Positions 8,400 to 17,346 of a stretch of 64,000 bases of DNA are shown here, one piece after another. The notes under the pieces are model-generated. The model searched no databases, had not been told where the DNA came from, and worked only from the letters and a program-made list of their open reading frames with translations. The translations under genes were made by a program, and so were the position numbers. The stretch is from Nitratifractor salsuginis DSM 16511 (GTDB lineage Bacteria; Campylobacterota; Campylobacteria; Campylobacterales; Sulfurovaceae), in NCBI RefSeq assembly GCF_000186245.1, contig NC_014935.1, forward strand, positions 1,240,001 to 1,304,000. The letters run 5' to 3'. How positions within the stretch are numbered: position 1 is the first letter of the stretch; each line of letters opens with the position of its first letter.

Positions 8400-8699
8400 C
8401 TACTCGTAGCGTATTTCAAAACCGTCGTAGAGGAGATCGTCCTCGTCGAGGACTTCCACGGTAATATCCTCCACCTCACTCATAGGCGACCCTTCTTTGA
8501 GGGTTTGCAGCACCGCATCGAGCTGATCCTCACTGAGCCGCGCCACCACCTCCACCGTCCCATCGGGCAGATTGCGCACATAGCCCTGGATCCCCAGCGC
8601 CCTGAGCTTCTGGGCGACGAACTTGCGGTAAAAGACCCCCTGCACTCTTCCGTGAACGATAAAGCGATAACTCTCCACCTTTACCTCCGTTCTCTCCAT
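8400..8699 (-). CDS. acyP: acylphosphatase
   Basis: AcyP hydrolyses the carboxyl-phosphate bond of acylphosphates. The 99-residue protein shows the phosphate-binding loop VHGRVQGVFYRKFV with its catalytic Arg near residue 23. It also carries the GYVRNLPDGTVEVVA block with the catalytic Asn. Length and fold order match the family. It is followed closely by the Cys-rich gene at 8181. Confidence 0.93.
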   Translation of the reverse strand: MERTEVKVESYRFIVHGRVQGVFYRKFVAQKLRALGIQGYVRNLPDGTVEVVARLSEDQLDAVLQTLKEGSPMSEVEDITVEVLDEDDLLYDGFEIRYE

Positions 8700-8787
8700 T
8701 GAATCTCAAAGTGTTTTGATTATACATCAGTTTTGAAATCTTTGACCAGTCTTAAATGGCCTTTTGCCGGCCGATCAAATTTACGCA

Positions 8788-8816
8788 TTGACAAAAACAG
8801 GGCAATGTATTAATAT
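8788..8816 (+). promoter_or_regulatory. sigma70 promoter of the CopG-MazF operon
   Basis: A consensus -35 TTGACA (8788-8793) and a -10 TAATAT (8811-8816) are separated by exactly 17 bases. The AT-rich segment after it (tatacca-tctatatagg) may be the autoregulatory operator of the RHH antitoxin. A strong -35 is unusual beside the other promoters read in this window. Confidence 0.6.
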
Positions 8817-8843
8817 ACCATCTATATAGGGAAGGAGAATCAT

Positions 8844-9101
8844 ATGGCACAATCATATGGCAAACAGACAGAAAAGGTAACATTCAATATCTCGGTTGAA
8901 CTCAAAGAGAGGTTGCTTGCCTTGAAAAATGAGCTTCATGTTTCACTCTCAAGTCTCTATAACGAGGCCATAACCAAGTATCTCCGGGAAAAAGAGTTGG
9001 AAAAGTGGGAAAAAGGCGTCTCGATGGCTTTGAAAGATTCGGAATATAAAGCGCTAAACAAAGAGCTGGGTGCAGATGGAGGATCACTGCATGAGTATTG
9101 A
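8844..9101 (+). CDS. ribbon-helix-helix (CopG/MetJ-like) antitoxin
   Basis: This 85-residue protein has an N-terminal ribbon-helix-helix pattern: VTFNISVELKERLLALKNE, then SLSSLYNEAITKYLREKE. The C-terminus is charged and probably disordered until it binds toxin. The strong ribosome site GGAAGGAG lies 6 bases before ATG. The downstream MazF-like gene overlaps its 3' end by 11 bp, the standard antitoxin-first arrangement. It is predicted to neutralise the toxin and repress the operon through the promoter at 8788. Confidence 0.82.
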   Translation: MAQSYGKQTEKVTFNISVELKERLLALKNELHVSLSSLYNEAITKYLREKELEKWEKGVSMALKDSEYKALNKELGADGGSLHEY

Positions 9102-9447
9102 GGCCAAGCAGGGGGAAGTGTGGATGGTTCGTTTCTACCCTCAAGTCGGTAGCGATATATCCAAACTGCGTCCGGCCATCATTATCAGTCACGATACAAT
9201 CGGTCGTCTCCCGCTTAAAACCATCGTTCCCGTCACCGATTGGAAGCCCTCATATGAGCACTACCCCTGGATGATTCCAATCACTCCAAGTTCCACCAAC
9301 GGCCTCTCAAAGCCCTCAGCAATCGATTGCTTTCAGATTAAAAATTTCTCGGATGATCGTTTTGTAGAAAAGATCGGGGTTATAGAGCTCACTCTACTTC
9401 AGAAGATTCATCAAACGGTTATGAAAACTTTGGATCCTCTTTTTTGA
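9091..9447 (+). CDS. MazF/PemK-family mRNA interferase toxin
   Basis: This 118-residue protein starts MSIEAKQGEVWMVRFYP, the beta-barrel opening of PemK/MazF toxins, followed by SKLRPAIIISHDTIG and KTIVPVTDW. The conserved GEVW, RPAIIIS and T-I-VP-T blocks match the family, whose members cleave mRNA. The ATG at 9091 was chosen because GGAGG lies 8 bases upstream; an in-frame ATG at 9070 would add seven residues. It is translationally coupled to the antitoxin gene. No inactivating change is visible. Confidence 0.85.
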   Translation: MSIEAKQGEVWMVRFYPQVGSDISKLRPAIIISHDTIGRLPLKTIVPVTDWKPSYEHYPWMIPITPSSTNGLSKPSAIDCFQIKNFSDDRFVEKIGVIELTLLQKIHQTVMKTLDPLF

Positions 9448-9584
9448 AGTCTTTTCGCTTTTCAAGATTTGGATAGTAACCGATTCCCATATTTCTTCCT
9501 TCAAGGATGTTATCAGTTATCACCTGACCCCTCTATCTTTATGAAAACGAGGGATTTCAACCATCTCCGATGGAGACACTATTA

Positions 9585-9881
9585 TTAAGTAAACTCTCTT
9601 TTTCTTTTTGAAAAAAATGACCTTTTCCGAAAAAATTGTTTTCTTGGTGACCTATAGTATTTTCCATCTTCATCAAGGCTAATCTCCCCTGATGCTCTCA
9701 AATACTCCAGTCTATCAAAAATTGTTTCTCGAGTAGAATAGTCATATGGATAATTGATATAGCTGTTATTTTTTATTATATGTATGAATTCATCATAGCT
9801 TAAATGGTTGTTTTTTTTAATAAGATTTACTCTCAAAATCTCATCAAATAATTTTGCGGTAGCATCATATGCCTTACACAT
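9585..9881 (-). CDS. unknown 98-aa protein coupled to the HD-domain gene
   Basis: No family is recognised. The 98 residues are mostly helical in character, with a segment TRETIFDRLEYLRASGEISLDEDGKYYRS that reads like a short winged-helix wing. The C-terminus is strongly basic (RKQFFRKRSFFSKRKRE), suggesting nucleic-acid contact. A strong AAGGAGG ribosome site lies inside the end of the upstream HD gene, and the two genes overlap by 8 bp, so translation is coupled. The base composition is as AT-rich as its partner and unlike the G+C-rich neighbours, indicating transfer as a unit. Confidence 0.65.
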   Translation of the reverse strand: MCKAYDATAKLFDEILRVNLIKKNNHLSYDEFIHIIKNNSYINYPYDYSTRETIFDRLEYLRASGEISLDEDGKYYRSPRKQFFRKRSFFSKRKREFT

Positions 9882-12024
9882 AATCTTCCTCCTTTACTAA
9901 AATTACACTATAGCCTTCTTCAGACATAAAATTGAATATCTCAATCTGTTCAACAATACTTAAACCATTAATTATATCTTTTACTTTTTCCACTTGGGTC
10001 ATGATTATATCTTCTCCTCTTTCTGAAGTCACATCGATTTCTTTTCGTACTAAAAAACGTTTTAAAGTCTCAACTTTTCTCATAGCTTGCATTAGTGTAT
10101 TTTTAATGTTTTCACTATCTATTCGTGCATTGACAAATTCAATAGATTCATCTAACAAATAATACACTAAAGATGTACTATTATAAAAACTGACAAAATG
10201 CAACCCAAGCTCTATTAAAAGTTGTTTCTTTAATTCCTCAACTTTTTCATGATCCTCGTTAGTGAAAAATAATATTTTCATATTTTCTAAAAATCTATTC
10301 TTAAGTCTTTCATCTACCGTTGATACCTCTTCGAAGTCTCTTATACTATCACTATATTCAATTTTAATATTATCTTTCACATTTGGAGTGCCGAGTTTGA
10401 AATCACGGATAGTGTATAATAGTCTTTTATTTCCTGATAATTTAGAATTTATTTTATGAACAATTCCTTTAATACTTTCATCATCTTCCTTTAAATTATT
10501 TACAGATACATAAGTATAAAAAAAATCGTCTATAAAATCATCGTTTTTAACATCAAAATAATTTCTCATTAATGAAAAAAAATCATCTTTGAATAATTCT
10601 TTATTATCCCATATAGTAATAAAGTTTTCTTCATCATCTAAAACATCTTTTAGACAATCCAATAAATAGTTTTCAATATCATTTCTTCTTGTATTTTTTT
10701 CTTCTAATTCATATCTAAAGTGTTTCAATAATCTTAAAAGCCAATTTTCTTCGAATTGATTTATTAAAGCCATTTTTACCATATCCAAAATATTATTATT
10801 CAAAACATATTCTAGTACATTAAAAAGTCCTGTAATATTATCTTCAAGAAGATATGTAATACGCGAACCAGCTTTATCGGTAGAGTCATTTTGCTGAACA
10901 AGATAGTCTTTTATCAGATATATCAATATATCTTCCAATAACATATTTGTTCTAATTACTTTGTGATGGAAAATAATTTCATTATAAGATTCATATCTTG
11001 AAACAAAAAAGTTCTCAATAGTAGAAAGAACAAAGTTTGGGAATAATAAATTAAAATTATTATCAAATTTTATATTATTAATTATCCTATTTTGATCAAA
11101 AGCCAATATTTTCAACCCGCTATGCAATACATCTCTTTGAACATAATCAATACGATCTGCATCAATGGCTCCATCAACTATTTGATGCAATTTTTTAAAT
11201 TTAAACTCTTCTATAACCTTTTCTTGAAAAATCATAGAGACTAATTCTCTTATAATATAAATAATAATTTTTTCTTCTATCTCTATGCAATCATCAAGTA
11301 TCTCATCAAAAATCAATAAACCAAGCTTTTCTCCAAGAAACTCATGAATAGGTATTTTTTTATTATTTTTATTATTTTCAATAAGTGATTTCAGTAATTC
11401 ATAATAATAATTCTGTTTCTCTGTTAAATCACTATTCCTATCTAAATCAATTAAGTCTCCATATATCTCTTTTAAAACGTTTTCAAATAAATGGCTAAAC
11501 GGCATGTGCCCAACATCATGTAGCAACCCTACAATTCGTATAGACTCCAGAAGAATTTGATAGAGAAACAACTTCCTGTCATCCGAATATTTAAATATAC
11601 TTAATGTTTCATTTAAAATATATGAATTGTTACTTTTATAAAAATATTCACAGTTTATAGGTTTTGTATTTTCGACACAAAAACCTGTTAGCTCTTTTTT
11701 AAAATTATCAGATCCTGTTTTTAACTCTTGAATAATTCTAGAGTCCAATATATGATTGTTTATAATAGTTTCTACCTTTTGGAGCAGAGTGTTAATAGTT
11801 TCTACATCAGTATTTTTAACAATATTACAAAACATGACACCTGCTACATGCATTGTACCAACACTGTGAGAATATCGACTATGTTTCAAAGAAGGGAAAG
11901 AAAAATAAGAAGTTGATGTCTGCATAATATATTGCAAACGATTAAAAAGACCCGAGTTGATCACCCTGCTCTCTAATGGCGTTAATATAATATCAGTATG
12001 TATGGGATCATGTTTGATTCTCAT
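9874..12024 (-). CDS. HD-superfamily phosphohydrolase, dNTPase/SAMHD1-like (716 aa)
   Basis: The N-terminal third carries the metal motifs of the dGTPase/SAMHD1-type HD fold. These are HSRYSHSVGTMHVAG near residue 49, GLLHDVGHMPFSHLFE near residue 167, and a later Asp in DGAIDADRIDYVQRDVLHSG near residue 290. The ends of the catalytic core resemble COG1078 proteins. The following ~350 residues are AT-rich, charged and unrecognised. Family members hydrolyse dNTPs or related phosphoesters, and some bacterial members defend against phage by depleting dNTPs; that role here is inference from context (next to a toxin-antitoxin pair, horizontally acquired composition). No Shine-Dalgarno is visible and TATAAT lies 6 bases before the ATG. 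Confidence 0.8.
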   Translation of the reverse strand: MRIKHDPIHTDIILTPLESRVINSGLFNRLQYIMQTSTSYFSFPSLKHSRYSHSVGTMHVAGVMFCNIVKNTDVETINTLLQKVETIINNHILDSRIIQELKTGSDNFKKELTGFCVENTKPINCEYFYKSNNSYILNETLSIFKYSDDRKLFLYQILLESIRIVGLLHDVGHMPFSHLFENVLKEIYGDLIDLDRNSDLTEKQNYYYELLKSLIENNKNNKKIPIHEFLGEKLGLLIFDEILDDCIEIEEKIIIYIIRELVSMIFQEKVIEEFKFKKLHQIVDGAIDADRIDYVQRDVLHSGLKILAFDQNRIINNIKFDNNFNLLFPNFVLSTIENFFVSRYESYNEIIFHHKVIRTNMLLEDILIYLIKDYLVQQNDSTDKAGSRITYLLEDNITGLFNVLEYVLNNNILDMVKMALINQFEENWLLRLLKHFRYELEEKNTRRNDIENYLLDCLKDVLDDEENFITIWDNKELFKDDFFSLMRNYFDVKNDDFIDDFFYTYVSVNNLKEDDESIKGIVHKINSKLSGNKRLLYTIRDFKLGTPNVKDNIKIEYSDSIRDFEEVSTVDERLKNRFLENMKILFFTNEDHEKVEELKKQLLIELGLHFVSFYNSTSLVYYLLDESIEFVNARIDSENIKNTLMQAMRKVETLKRFLVRKEIDVTSERGEDIIMTQVEKVKDIINGLSIVEQIEIFNFMSEEGYSVILVKEEDYV

Positions 12025-12030
12025 ATTTTT

Positions 12031-12036
12031 ATTATA
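12031..12036 (-). promoter_or_regulatory. -10 box placing the transcript start at the HD gene ATG
   Basis: TATAAT on the minus strand ends 6 bases before the ATG at 12024, and no ribosome site is present. This geometry would make a leaderless mRNA. The region is AT-rich, so a chance match is possible. Confidence 0.35.
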
Positions 12037-12163
12037 ATATACTATTCTTAATAAACATCATTGGTAGATCTCTCTCTGAATAATCGAAAGAAACAAGTAT
12101 AAAGAAACACATTATAAGGGTTAGCTGAACGTGCCTGCCCTCATGTATTGTAAATATCGTAGT

Positions 12164-12188
12164 GGTTCCCACGTTTAACGTGGGAACC
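12164..12188. repeat. REP-like palindrome, third copy
   Basis: GGTTCCCACGTTTAACGTGG begins a near-perfect inverted repeat ending GGGAACC. It is the same family as the pair at 5849-5947 and lies between the AT-rich HD operon and pckA. The rest of 12025-12228 holds no gene that I can support. Confidence 0.75.
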
Positions 12189-12228
12189 AGCAAGGAGAAA
12201 AGATACGCAGTAGAGAAGAAGCCCTCTC

Positions 12229-13812
12229 TTAGAGCTTCGGCCCCGCCGAAGAGTAATCGAACTCACTCCCCCGGTCGTTGTAGCGGTTGAAGTTCTCGAT
12301 GAACATCGCCGCCAGTTTGCGTAGCTGCTCGTCGTAAGCCTCTTTGTCTTCCCAGGTGTTGCGGGGATTGAGGACGGCGTTGTCGGCAACGCCTTCGAGG
12401 GCTTTGGGGATCTGGAGGTCGAAGACCGGCAGGGTTTCGAACTCGGCTTCGTTGATGGAGCCGTTGAGGATGCCGTTGATGCAGGCGCGGGTGTCTTTGA
12501 TGCTCATCCGCTTACCCACGCCGTAGGGGCCGCCGGTCCAGCCGGTGTTGACCAGATAGACATTGACATCGTGCTCGTCGATCTTTTTACCCAGGAGCTC
12601 GGCATAGACCGTGGGATGCAGGGGGAGGAAGGCTTCGCCGAAGCAGGCGCTGAAGGTGGCTACCGGCTCGGTGATTCCCCGCTCGGTTCCGGCGACTTTG
12701 GCGGTGTAGCCGCTCAGGAAGTAGTACATCGCCTGCTCTTTGGTCAGTTTGCTCACCGGAGGAAGCACACCGAAAGCGTCGGCGGTGAGGAAGATGATGT
12801 TTTTGGGATGGCCGCCCATCAGAGTGCACTCGTGGTTCTCGATGTGCTCGATGGGATAGCTGACCCGGGTGTTCTCCGTCTTGGAGTCGTCGGAGTAGTC
12901 CACGTGGCCCTGCTCGTCGGCGACGACGTTTTCGAGCAGCGCGCCGGGGCGGATGGCGTTGTAGATCTCGGGCTCGCTGTTGGGGTCGAGGTTGATGACC
13001 TTGGCGTAGCAGCCCCCTTCGAAGTTGAAGACGCCCTCATCGTCCCAGCCGTGCTCGTCGTCACCGATCAGGCGGCGGTTGGGGTCAGTGGAAAGCGTAG
13101 TCTTTCCGGTACCGGAGAGGCCGAAGAAGAGGCAGACGTCATCGTCTTTGCCGATGTTGGCAGAGCAGTGCATGGAGAGCTTGCCCTCCAAGGGGAGCCA
13201 ATAGTTCATCATCGTGAAAATCCCCTTCTTGATCTCTCCGCCGTACCAGGTACCGCCGATGATCGCTTCGTTCTGCTCGATATTGAAGGCGACGTAGACT
13301 TCGGAGTTGAGGCCCTGCTCTTTGAATTTGGGGTTGGTGGCTTTGCAGGCGTTGTAGAGCACGAAGTCGGGCTCGAAATTTTTTAGCTCCTCTTCGCTGG
13401 GCATGATGAACATATTTTCGATGAAGTGGGCCTGCCAGGCGATCTCGGTGACGAAGCGGATCGCCTTGCGGCTGCTCGGGCTGGCCCCGGCGTAGGCGTC
13501 GATGATGTAGAGATCTTTGCCCGAGAGTTGCTTCATCGTAATCTCACGAAGCTCCTGGTAAATCTCGGGAGTCAGAGGCTGGTTGATGGACCCCCAGGCG
13601 ATATGCTCGTTGGAGGGGGGCTGCTCGACAAAGTATTTGTCTTTGGGACTGCGGCCGGTAAAGATCCCGGTATCGACCATAGCCGTACCGTTGTCGGTAA
13701 AGGCACACTCCCCTTTGACCTTTTCGTCTTCGGCGAGTTTCGCGTAATCAGGGTTGTAGATCACTTTCCCGATATTCTCGATGTCGAGCTTGTCCAATCC
13801 GTTGGGTTGCAT
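12229..13812 (-). CDS. pckA: phosphoenolpyruvate carboxykinase (ATP)
   Basis: PckA interconverts oxaloacetate plus ATP with phosphoenolpyruvate, CO2 and ADP. The 527-residue length fits the ATP-dependent family. The kinase P-loop [11 protein letters not shown] is near residue 236 and is followed by the [21 protein letters not shown] metal and substrate block. The ATP-type marker [11 protein letters not shown] lies near residue 55. It is the last gene of oadG-oadA-oadB-pckA, 46 bp after oadB, which places PEP formation next to the sodium-pumping oxaloacetate decarboxylase. AGAGGAG lies about 12 bases before ATG, a somewhat long spacing. Confidence 0.95.
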   Translation of the reverse strand: MQPNGLDKLDIENIGKVIYNPDYAKLAEDEKVKGECAFTDNGTAMVDTGIFTGRSPKDKYFVEQPPSNEHIAWGSINQPLTPEIYQELREITMKQLSGKDLYIIDAYAGASPSSRKAIRFVTEIAWQAHFIENMFIMPSEEELKNFEPDFVLYNACKATNPKFKEQGLNSEVYVAFNIEQNEAIIGGTWYGGEIKKGIFTMMNYWLPLEGKLSMHCSANIGKDDDVCLFFGLSGTGKTTLSTDPNRRLIGDDEHGWDDEGVFNFEGGCYAKVINLDPNSEPEIYNAIRPGALLENVVADEQGHVDYSDDSKTENTRVSYPIEHIENHECTLMGGHPKNIIFLTADAFGVLPPVSKLTKEQAMYYFLSGYTAKVAGTERGITEPVATFSACFGEAFLPLHPTVYAELLGKKIDEHDVNVYLVNTGWTGGPYGVGKRMSIKDTRACINGILNGSINEAEFETLPVFDLQIPKALEGVADNAVLNPRNTWEDKEAYDEQLRKLAAMFIENFNRYNDRGSEFDYSSAGPKL

Positions 13813-13858
13813 GATAATTTTTATCTCCTCTGCAGATGATGTGCAATTATGCCGTATC

Positions 13859-15214
13859 TTAATTGAAGATCGACAACAGTACGCCGGCGGCCACAGCCGA
13901 ACCGATCACTCCGGCCACATTGGGCCCCATGGCATGCATCAGCAGCACGTTGCCGGGGCGGGCCTCGGCGCCGACTTTGCTGACGACCCTCGCCGCCATC
14001 GGCACGGCGGAGACCCCTGCCGCGCCGATGAGGGGGTTGATGGGTTCCTTGCTGAAGTAGTTCATCAGCTTGGCCAACAAAACTCCCGCTGCAGTTCCCA
14101 CCGCGAAGGCGACCAGCCCGATGACGAGAATACCCATCGTATCCAGGACCAGGAACTTGTCTGCCTGGAGCTTGGACCCCACACCCAGGCCCAGAAAGAT
14201 GGTCGTGATGTTGATGAGGGAGTTTTGCATCTCGTGGCTGAGACGATCGACGACCCCCGACTCTTTGGCGAAGTTGCCGAAGGCGAAGGCACCGATCAGC
14301 GGGGTGGACTCCGGAAGCAGCATCGCCGAGAGCATCACGATCAGCAGCGGAAAGATCAGTTTTTCCCGTTTGTTCACTTTGCGCAATCTCGGCATCACGA
14401 TCCGCCGTTCCTCTTCGGTCGTCAGCGCCTTCATAATCGGCGGCTGGATCACCGGGACCAGCGCCATATAGGAGTAGGCCGCCACGGCGATGGCTCCCAG
14501 CAGCTCCGGAGAGAGCGCCGAAGCGATGAAGATCGACGTCGGCCCGTCCGCCCCGCCGATAATCGAGATGGAGGCGCACTGTTTGAGGGTAAAATCGACC
14601 AGGCCCGTATATTGGGAGAGGGCCGCCGCCCCCACCAGCGAACCGAAGATACCGAACTGGGCCGCTCCGCCCAGCAGGGCCGTCTTCGGGTTGGAGAGCA
14701 AAGGGCCGAAATCGGTCATCGCCCCAACCCCCATAAAGATGATCAGCGGGAAAAATTCGTTGGCGATCCCCATATTGTAGATGATGCCCAGAAAGTTATC
14801 AGGCGCCGTCATATTGACCACGGGAATGTTGGCCAGCAGGCCGCCAAAGCCGATGGGAAGCAGCAGCAGCGGCTCGAACTTTTTGACGATCGCCAGATAG
14901 AAGAGGACGAATACGACCAGAAACATAATGATCCGCCCCCAACTCTGGGCGAAACGGCTCATCGCCTCCCCCTGGCCGTTTTTGGCTCCCTCTTTGGGCT
15001 TGACCAGGGCGTAGATGCCGGTGGTCTTGAAAAAATCTTTCAGCAGCTGAGTCAGGGGTTTGGAGACGTGGGTCTCTTTGACGGCCAGCTCCCGGGCGGG
15101 AGCCTGGGAGAGTTCCGAGGCGGCGGCGGGCTGAGCGGAAGAGCCCGAAGCCCAAACCTGCATCGTCCCCAGCAGGATCAAAAACGGAAAGATGAGATGT
15201 CGGATCATCGTCAT
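13859..15214 (-). CDS. oadB: sodium-pumping oxaloacetate decarboxylase, beta subunit
   Basis: OadB is the integral membrane subunit that decarboxylates carboxybiotin and exports Na+. The 451-residue protein begins with a signal-like helix and a soluble Pro/Ala-rich stretch, then many membrane helices. The family signature [13 protein letters not shown], involved in Na+ and carboxybiotin handling, is near residue 230, and the C-terminal [19 protein letters not shown] block is intact. Its ATG overlaps the oadA stop by 4 bp. The N-terminal extension of about 70 residues before the first core helix is longer than in classical OadB and may be a periplasmic segment. Confidence 0.93.
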   Translation of the reverse strand: MTMIRHLIFPFLILLGTMQVWASGSSAQPAAASELSQAPARELAVKETHVSKPLTQLLKDFFKTTGIYALVKPKEGAKNGQGEAMSRFAQSWGRIIMFLVVFVLFYLAIVKKFEPLLLLPIGFGGLLANIPVVNMTAPDNFLGIIYNMGIANEFFPLIIFMGVGAMTDFGPLLSNPKTALLGGAAQFGIFGSLVGAAALSQYTGLVDFTLKQCASISIIGGADGPTSIFIASALSPELLGAIAVAAYSYMALVPVIQPPIMKALTTEEERRIVMPRLRKVNKREKLIFPLLIVMLSAMLLPESTPLIGAFAFGNFAKESGVVDRLSHEMQNSLINITTIFLGLGVGSKLQADKFLVLDTMGILVIGLVAFAVGTAAGVLLAKLMNYFSKEPINPLIGAAGVSAVPMAARVVSKVGAEARPGNVLLMHAMGPNVAGVIGSAVAAGVLLSIFN

Positions 15215-17028
15215 GCCAGCGTCGCCAGGAGACGCCCCTCCTCGATCTGTTCGTTGGGTTCCACATCGATGGTGGCGACGGTCCCCTGCATGGGCGCGGC
15301 CACTTCGATCTCCATCTTCATCGCCTCCAGGATCATAATCGGCTCCCCCTCGTCGACATGATCGCCGGGTTTTTTGAGGATCTTCCAGACGGTACCGGGA
15401 GTTTGGGCCTCCACTTCGATCGTCCCTTTGCCGCCGGTGGGAGTCGCCGGCTTGGCCTCCGGGCTCTCTTTGGCGGAAGCGGAGGATTCCCCGGCCGGCT
15501 GGACCGTGATCTCCCCTTCCCCTTCGCTCACCTGCACACTGTACTTCTTGCCGTCGACGATTACGGTGTAATTCCCTGCCATCTCTGCTCCCTCGCTTTG
15601 CTTCGTTTCGTTTTGGGCACCCTTGCGCACCATCAGCGGCGATTCCCCTTTGAGGTAGGCGATCCCCTTCTTGTCACAGGCCGCCGCGATGAAAATATTC
15701 TCCTCCGTCGCTTCGATCCCCTCGGCCTGGAGCACCGCTTTCCAGTAGGCGATGGATTTCTTTTCGTCCCGGTCGGCGATATCCAGGGGATTCTCCTCGG
15801 TCGGTTCCAGATGGAGCTGCTCTCGGGCCAGCTCCACGATCTCGGGATCGGGAGGCATCGGGGTGCGGCCGAAATAGCCCAGCACCATCTTGCCGTATCC
15901 GGGGGCAATCTTCTTCCAGGGGCCGAACATCACGTTGGCGTAAGCCTGCTGCCAATAGAATTGACTCACCGGCGTCACCGAAGTGCCGTAGCCCCCCTTC
16001 TCCACCACCTCGGTCATCCCTTCGATCACTTCGTCGAATTTGTCGAGGTTGCCGCTGTCGCGCATCATCTGGGTATTGGCAGTGAGGGCACCTCCGGGCA
16101 TCGGGGCGAAAGGGATGATGGGATTGACCCGGGTCGCTTCGGGCGGGATGAAATAATCTTTCAGGCACTCCCGAAAGCGCTTTTCATAGCGCCGAACCTT
16201 GTTCAGATCGAGGCCGCCCAGATCGTAGTCGGTCCCTTTGAGGGCATGCATCAGGGTCAGGATGTCGGGCTGGGAAGTTCCGCCGCTCACGGGTGCCGCC
16301 GCCAGGTCGATACCGTTGGCGCCCCCCTCCAGAGCCGCCAGGTAGCCGGCGACACTCACTCCGGCCGTTTCGTGGGTATGGAGGCGGATATGGGTATCTT
16401 CTCCCAGAAGCTGCCGTGCCATCCGGATCGTCTCGTAGACTTTATGGGGGTTGGAAGTGCCGCTGGCGTCTTTGAAGGCCACACTGTCGAAGACCAGGTC
16501 ACTCTCGAGAATCTCCCGGAGCACCTTTTCGTAGAAGGCTACATCGTGCGCTCCCTTGCAGCCCGGCGGCAGATCCATCATCGTCACCACCACTTCGTGG
16601 GCCATGCCGTGCTTTTTGACGCAGGCGCCGCTGTATTGGAGGTTCTGCACATCGTTCAGGGCGTCGAAGTTGCGCACGGTCGTGGTCCCGTGCTTGGCGA
16701 AGAGTTTGGCGAAGAGGTCAATCATCTCCCGGCTGCCGGTATCGAGCATCACCGTATTGATTCCCCGAGCGAGGATCTGGAGATTGACATTGGGGCCCAC
16801 CATCTCCCGGAAACGGTCCATCATTTCGAAGGCGTCTTCCCGGAGATAGAAGTAGAGGGTTTGGAAACGCGCACCCCCGCCGAACTCGAAGTGGGTGATC
16901 CCCGCTTCCAGAGCCGCTTCCACCGCGGGGAAGAAGTCTTCCATCAGCACCCGCCCGCCGAAGACCGACTGAAAGCCGTCCCGGAAACTGGTATCCATCA
17001 CATCGATATACTTTTTCGCCATGATCAA
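15211..17028 (-). CDS. oadA: oxaloacetate decarboxylase, alpha subunit (carboxyltransferase plus biotin domain)
   Basis: OadA transfers the carboxyl group of oxaloacetate to its own biotin. Residues about 1-300 form the TIM-barrel carboxyltransferase with [10 protein letters not shown] at the N-terminus and a metal-site HTHETAG; the conserved-domain part continues to about 470. After an Ala/Pro/Glu linker the C-terminal biotinyl domain has EAMKMEIEV, with Lys as the biotin site. The typical opening D-T-xRD is present as DTSFRD. The family also contains pyruvate carboxylase subunit B; the adjacent oadB and oadG favour the decarboxylase. Overlaps of 4 bp on both sides indicate tight coupling. 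An alternative ATG lies two codons in. Confidence 0.93.
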   Translation of the reverse strand: MIMAKKYIDVMDTSFRDGFQSVFGGRVLMEDFFPAVEAALEAGITHFEFGGGARFQTLYFYLREDAFEMMDRFREMVGPNVNLQILARGINTVMLDTGSREMIDLFAKLFAKHGTTTVRNFDALNDVQNLQYSGACVKKHGMAHEVVVTMMDLPPGCKGAHDVAFYEKVLREILESDLVFDSVAFKDASGTSNPHKVYETIRMARQLLGEDTHIRLHTHETAGVSVAGYLAALEGGANGIDLAAAPVSGGTSQPDILTLMHALKGTDYDLGGLDLNKVRRYEKRFRECLKDYFIPPEATRVNPIIPFAPMPGGALTANTQMMRDSGNLDKFDEVIEGMTEVVEKGGYGTSVTPVSQFYWQQAYANVMFGPWKKIAPGYGKMVLGYFGRTPMPPDPEIVELAREQLHLEPTEENPLDIADRDEKKSIAYWKAVLQAEGIEATEENIFIAAACDKKGIAYLKGESPLMVRKGAQNETKQSEGAEMAGNYTVIVDGKKYSVQVSEGEGEITVQPAGESSASAKESPEAKPATPTGGKGTIEVEAQTPGTVWKILKKPGDHVDEGEPIMILEAMKMEIEVAAPMQGTVATIDVEPNEQIEEGRLLATLA

Positions 17029-17276
17029 GCCTTTCCGGCACGGGCTTTGCGGTATTCAGCCACCGCCGCGACGATCGCCGCGACCCGGGCCCCCTCTTCA
17101 TCGTCCGCTTTGAGCGCCGGAGCAGCCTTCTGTCTTGAAGATTTTTCCGGGAAAAAGCGTTCGATGATCCAAGCCTGGAGGCGCATCAAAAGCACTAGGA
17201 TATAGAGAAAGACAAAGACGATCCCCATCCCCAGTATCATAAACTTGATACTCTCCTCGACGAGATGGACTTCCAT
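17025..17276 (-). CDS. oadG: oxaloacetate decarboxylase, gamma subunit
   Basis: This 83-residue protein has one N-terminal membrane helix (FMILGMGIVFVFLYILVLLM) followed by a soluble Lys/Ala-rich tail ending VAAIVAAVAEYRKAR, the layout of OadG, which anchors and assembles the alpha and beta subunits. It is the first gene of the operon and overlaps oadA by 4 bp. The ribosome site AAAGGAGAGG immediately precedes the ATG. A TACAAT-like box about 35 bases upstream may be the promoter. Confidence 0.88.
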   Translation of the reverse strand: MEVHLVEESIKFMILGMGIVFVFLYILVLLMRLQAWIIERFFPEKSSRQKAAPALKADDEEGARVAAIVAAVAEYRKARAGKA

Positions 17277-17346
17277 CCCCTCTCCTTTGCGTTGGCGATG
17301 GGTTATTGTAGGATAGATTAACCTTTATGACTCTTAAGGAATCTCT

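Noticed and set aside
12141-12389. A small minus-strand open frame over the pckA 3' end and the REP palindrome
   Set aside because: It is in a different frame from pckA, is composed of Ser/Arg/Thr low-complexity shadow, and crosses a repeat.
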